DNA of 8,102 bases. Origin: Bacteroidia bacterium. Its GTDB lineage: Bacteria; Bacteroidota; Bacteroidia; NS11-12g; UBA955. The position numbers and the translations under genes were made by a program. Positions 8,001 through 8,102 of this stretch are shown one piece after another. A model generated the notes under the pieces. That model did no database searches, was not told where the DNA came from, and worked only from the letters and a program-made list of their open reading frames with translations. Positions within the stretch are counted from its first letter, which is position 1. The number at the start of each line of letters is the position of its first letter. Location of the stretch: contig JALQWO010000074.1 of the NCBI GenBank assembly GCA_023258655.1, positions 1 to 8,102 on the forward strand. Reading direction: 5' to 3'.

Positions 8001-8010
8001 GTTGAATTAA
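5008..8010 (+). CDS. SNF2-family DNA-dependent ATPase/helicase-like protein (superfamily 2)
   Basis: ATP-driven translocase on double-stranded DNA, probably remodelling DNA-protein or transcription complexes; the cellular target of this bacterial branch is not established. It has 1000 residues. Residues 1-490 form the N-terminal half (for example FHFRRDETG 148-156, PAWLLTP 184-190, KPFLRKKFI 206-214), which I recall as typical of Bacteroidota SNF2 proteins. It contains no cysteine-rich SWIM finger. The motor follows: Q-motif region LRNYQLEGY (498-506), motif I DDMGLGKT (523-530, Lys529), Ia IIAPKSLLYNW (593-603), II DESQ (662-665), III LTGTPIEN (689-696), IV VLFFSQF (851-857), V SLRAGNSGLNLTAAD (906-920) and VI QAEDRAHRIGQ (936-946, Arg940 and Arg943). 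All ATPase motifs are intact. About 50 poorly conserved residues are inserted between motifs I and Ia (541-589). The ATG has no Shine-Dalgarno but A/T-rich upstream sequence. The next gene begins 8 bases after the stop. It lacks the restriction, methylase or phospholipase partners that would mark a defence role. Confidence 0.95.
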   Translation: MEVINTKPFEVVFTFVRHTHLGVLVEANAVQLLENGNPSLTFQRIREKTADYFGLNPEQKKVVEILEGFENEAIMKRFYKGTRKIKPVDFFIKQFDEETKKTVLAFVEAELLKVIREVKNYPMYWSGKTGEPMGTKIDFFNEPSTPLFHFRRDETGMNYFVTIKHRGEKVHFCDPESELLISQPAWLLTPNKLLFFGANVEGKKIKPFLRKKFIHIDPHQEATYMQKFVGPLLENHDVFALGFDIVTDQLEVQPLLKLTSSWEKPHLVLYMKYGSWVFPYHVNKKVNVRLEEREGTYTFHRIKRLYSVEKQKIETLKELGLFQTNGSLFTLESEASETSDALDIVSWVNENRGALERAGFEIQQEDGATQYYLGGIQLSVTVKNGIDWFDVHAVVKFDGFEIPFIKLRKHILEKRREYVLPNGKVVILPSEWFVQFAQIVNLADVHDEAYRVRNIHVSLLADLDEYLNEAPPTPDWTEALHRGTIPSAELPMGFKGELRNYQLEGYSWIKFMQQNRFGALLADDMGLGKTIQTLAQLQALALEHRSEKELNQQLGLVANGPTLAVGEAEKSSTSTMDGKPLPPEAMHNGPILIIAPKSLLYNWMSESAKFCPTLKTCLYSGLSRQKLIPTFGKLDLVVMSYGTMRNDIEILRNYRFNCIVLDESQAIKNPSSQTSRALLKLQSKSRIALTGTPIENTLLDIWSQMNFLNPGLLGSYTYFEKQFIRPIEKGANPQKTEELRKLIDPFVLRRTKKQVMKELPPKIEKVHFCEMSAEQAELYESVKNQYRNEILSHVTELGISKSRLKIFNGLMHLRQIALNPTLKDVNYEGGSGKDDEIMRMLLRAVANGHKVLFFSQFVGYLKVFEDIFEQQGVDYCYLDGSMDEKERQVQIDLFQNDDKKRVFLLSLRAGNSGLNLTAADYVFLADPWWNPFTMKQAEDRAHRIGQDKPVFSYKFITKDTIEEKILALQAKKAALAESVIPDEDSILSSLNLEELEDLLN

Positions 8011-8018
8011 TAATTGTC

Positions 8019-8102
8019 ATGGCCACCGTGGGTAAACCGATATGGAAAGAAGCGGCAACCGCATGGCAAAAGCAGCTGGATGCTTATTTCACGGGTCCAG
8101 AA
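8019..8102 (+). CDS. Unidentified protein, N-terminal fragment cut by the window edge
   Basis: An ATG eight bases after the SNF2 stop opens a frame of 28 codons that runs to the last base without a stop. The visible peptide begins MATVGKPIWKEAATAWQK. It is amphipathic, with two tryptophans and several alanines, and has no signal peptide or membrane segment. The codon choice looks like that of its neighbours. No Shine-Dalgarno is present, as for the other genes here. The short gap suggests the same transcript as the SNF2 gene. I do not recognise the family, and 28 residues are too few to assign a function. Confidence 0.6.
   Translation, partial: MATVGKPIWKEAATAWQKQLDAYFTGPE

Noticed and set aside
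5008..8010. SNF2 gene as part of a DISARM-type or other antiphage system
   Set aside because: None of the partner genes (methylase, phospholipase D-like protein, DUF1998 protein) is in the window, the flanking genes are housekeeping, and there are no signs of a mobile element. The right flank is cut, so this rests on what is visible.
1..8102. CRISPR arrays, insertion sequences, tRNA or rRNA genes, long tandem repeats
   Set aside because: I read both strands and saw no regularly spaced repeats, transposase motifs, cloverleaf candidates or terminal inverted repeats. Nearly all of the window is filled by coding sequence.

Overview
The window looks like ordinary chromosomal DNA from a member of the Bacteroidota. 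Four points suggest this. No Shine-Dalgarno sequence precedes any of the five start codons visible. A TAnnTTTG-type -7 box lies in the only divergent intergenic region. The SNF2 protein has the long N-terminal half that I recall from Bacteroidota SNF2 proteins. The RNase R is short and tail-less. Base composition is moderate, and codon use looks even across the genes by eye. I cannot name a genus.

The left part (1-4900) is a tight four-gene block on the minus strand. Read in transcription order it encodes a free methionine-(R)-sulfoxide reductase (GAF fold, 4406-4900), a 12-TM major facilitator transporter (3081-4409), ribonuclease R (915-3023) and a polyprenyl diphosphate synthase (913 to beyond the left edge). 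The reductase and transporter share a 4-nt ATGA stop/start overlap. A 57-nt gap holding a weak hairpin with a T-rich tail separates the transporter from rnr. The rnr stop lies one base from the ATG of the prenyl synthase. The block is probably one transcription unit, perhaps with an internal attenuation or entry point at the 57-nt gap. The gene functions (repair of oxidised free methionine, small-molecule transport, RNA decay, isoprenoid chain elongation) do not form one obvious pathway.

The right part (4901-8102) starts with a 107-nt divergent promoter region. A 1000-residue SNF2-family ATPase follows on the plus strand (5008-8010). Eight bases after its stop, another reading frame (8019 onward) runs off the right edge with 28 visible codons that I do not recognise.

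I found no mobile element, CRISPR array, RNA gene, phage or defence cassette, and no clear new system. The points most worth a second look are the hairpin before rnr, the TTG start of rnr, the long non-conserved insertion between motifs I and Ia of the SNF2 ATPase, and the translationally coupled fRMsr-transporter pair.
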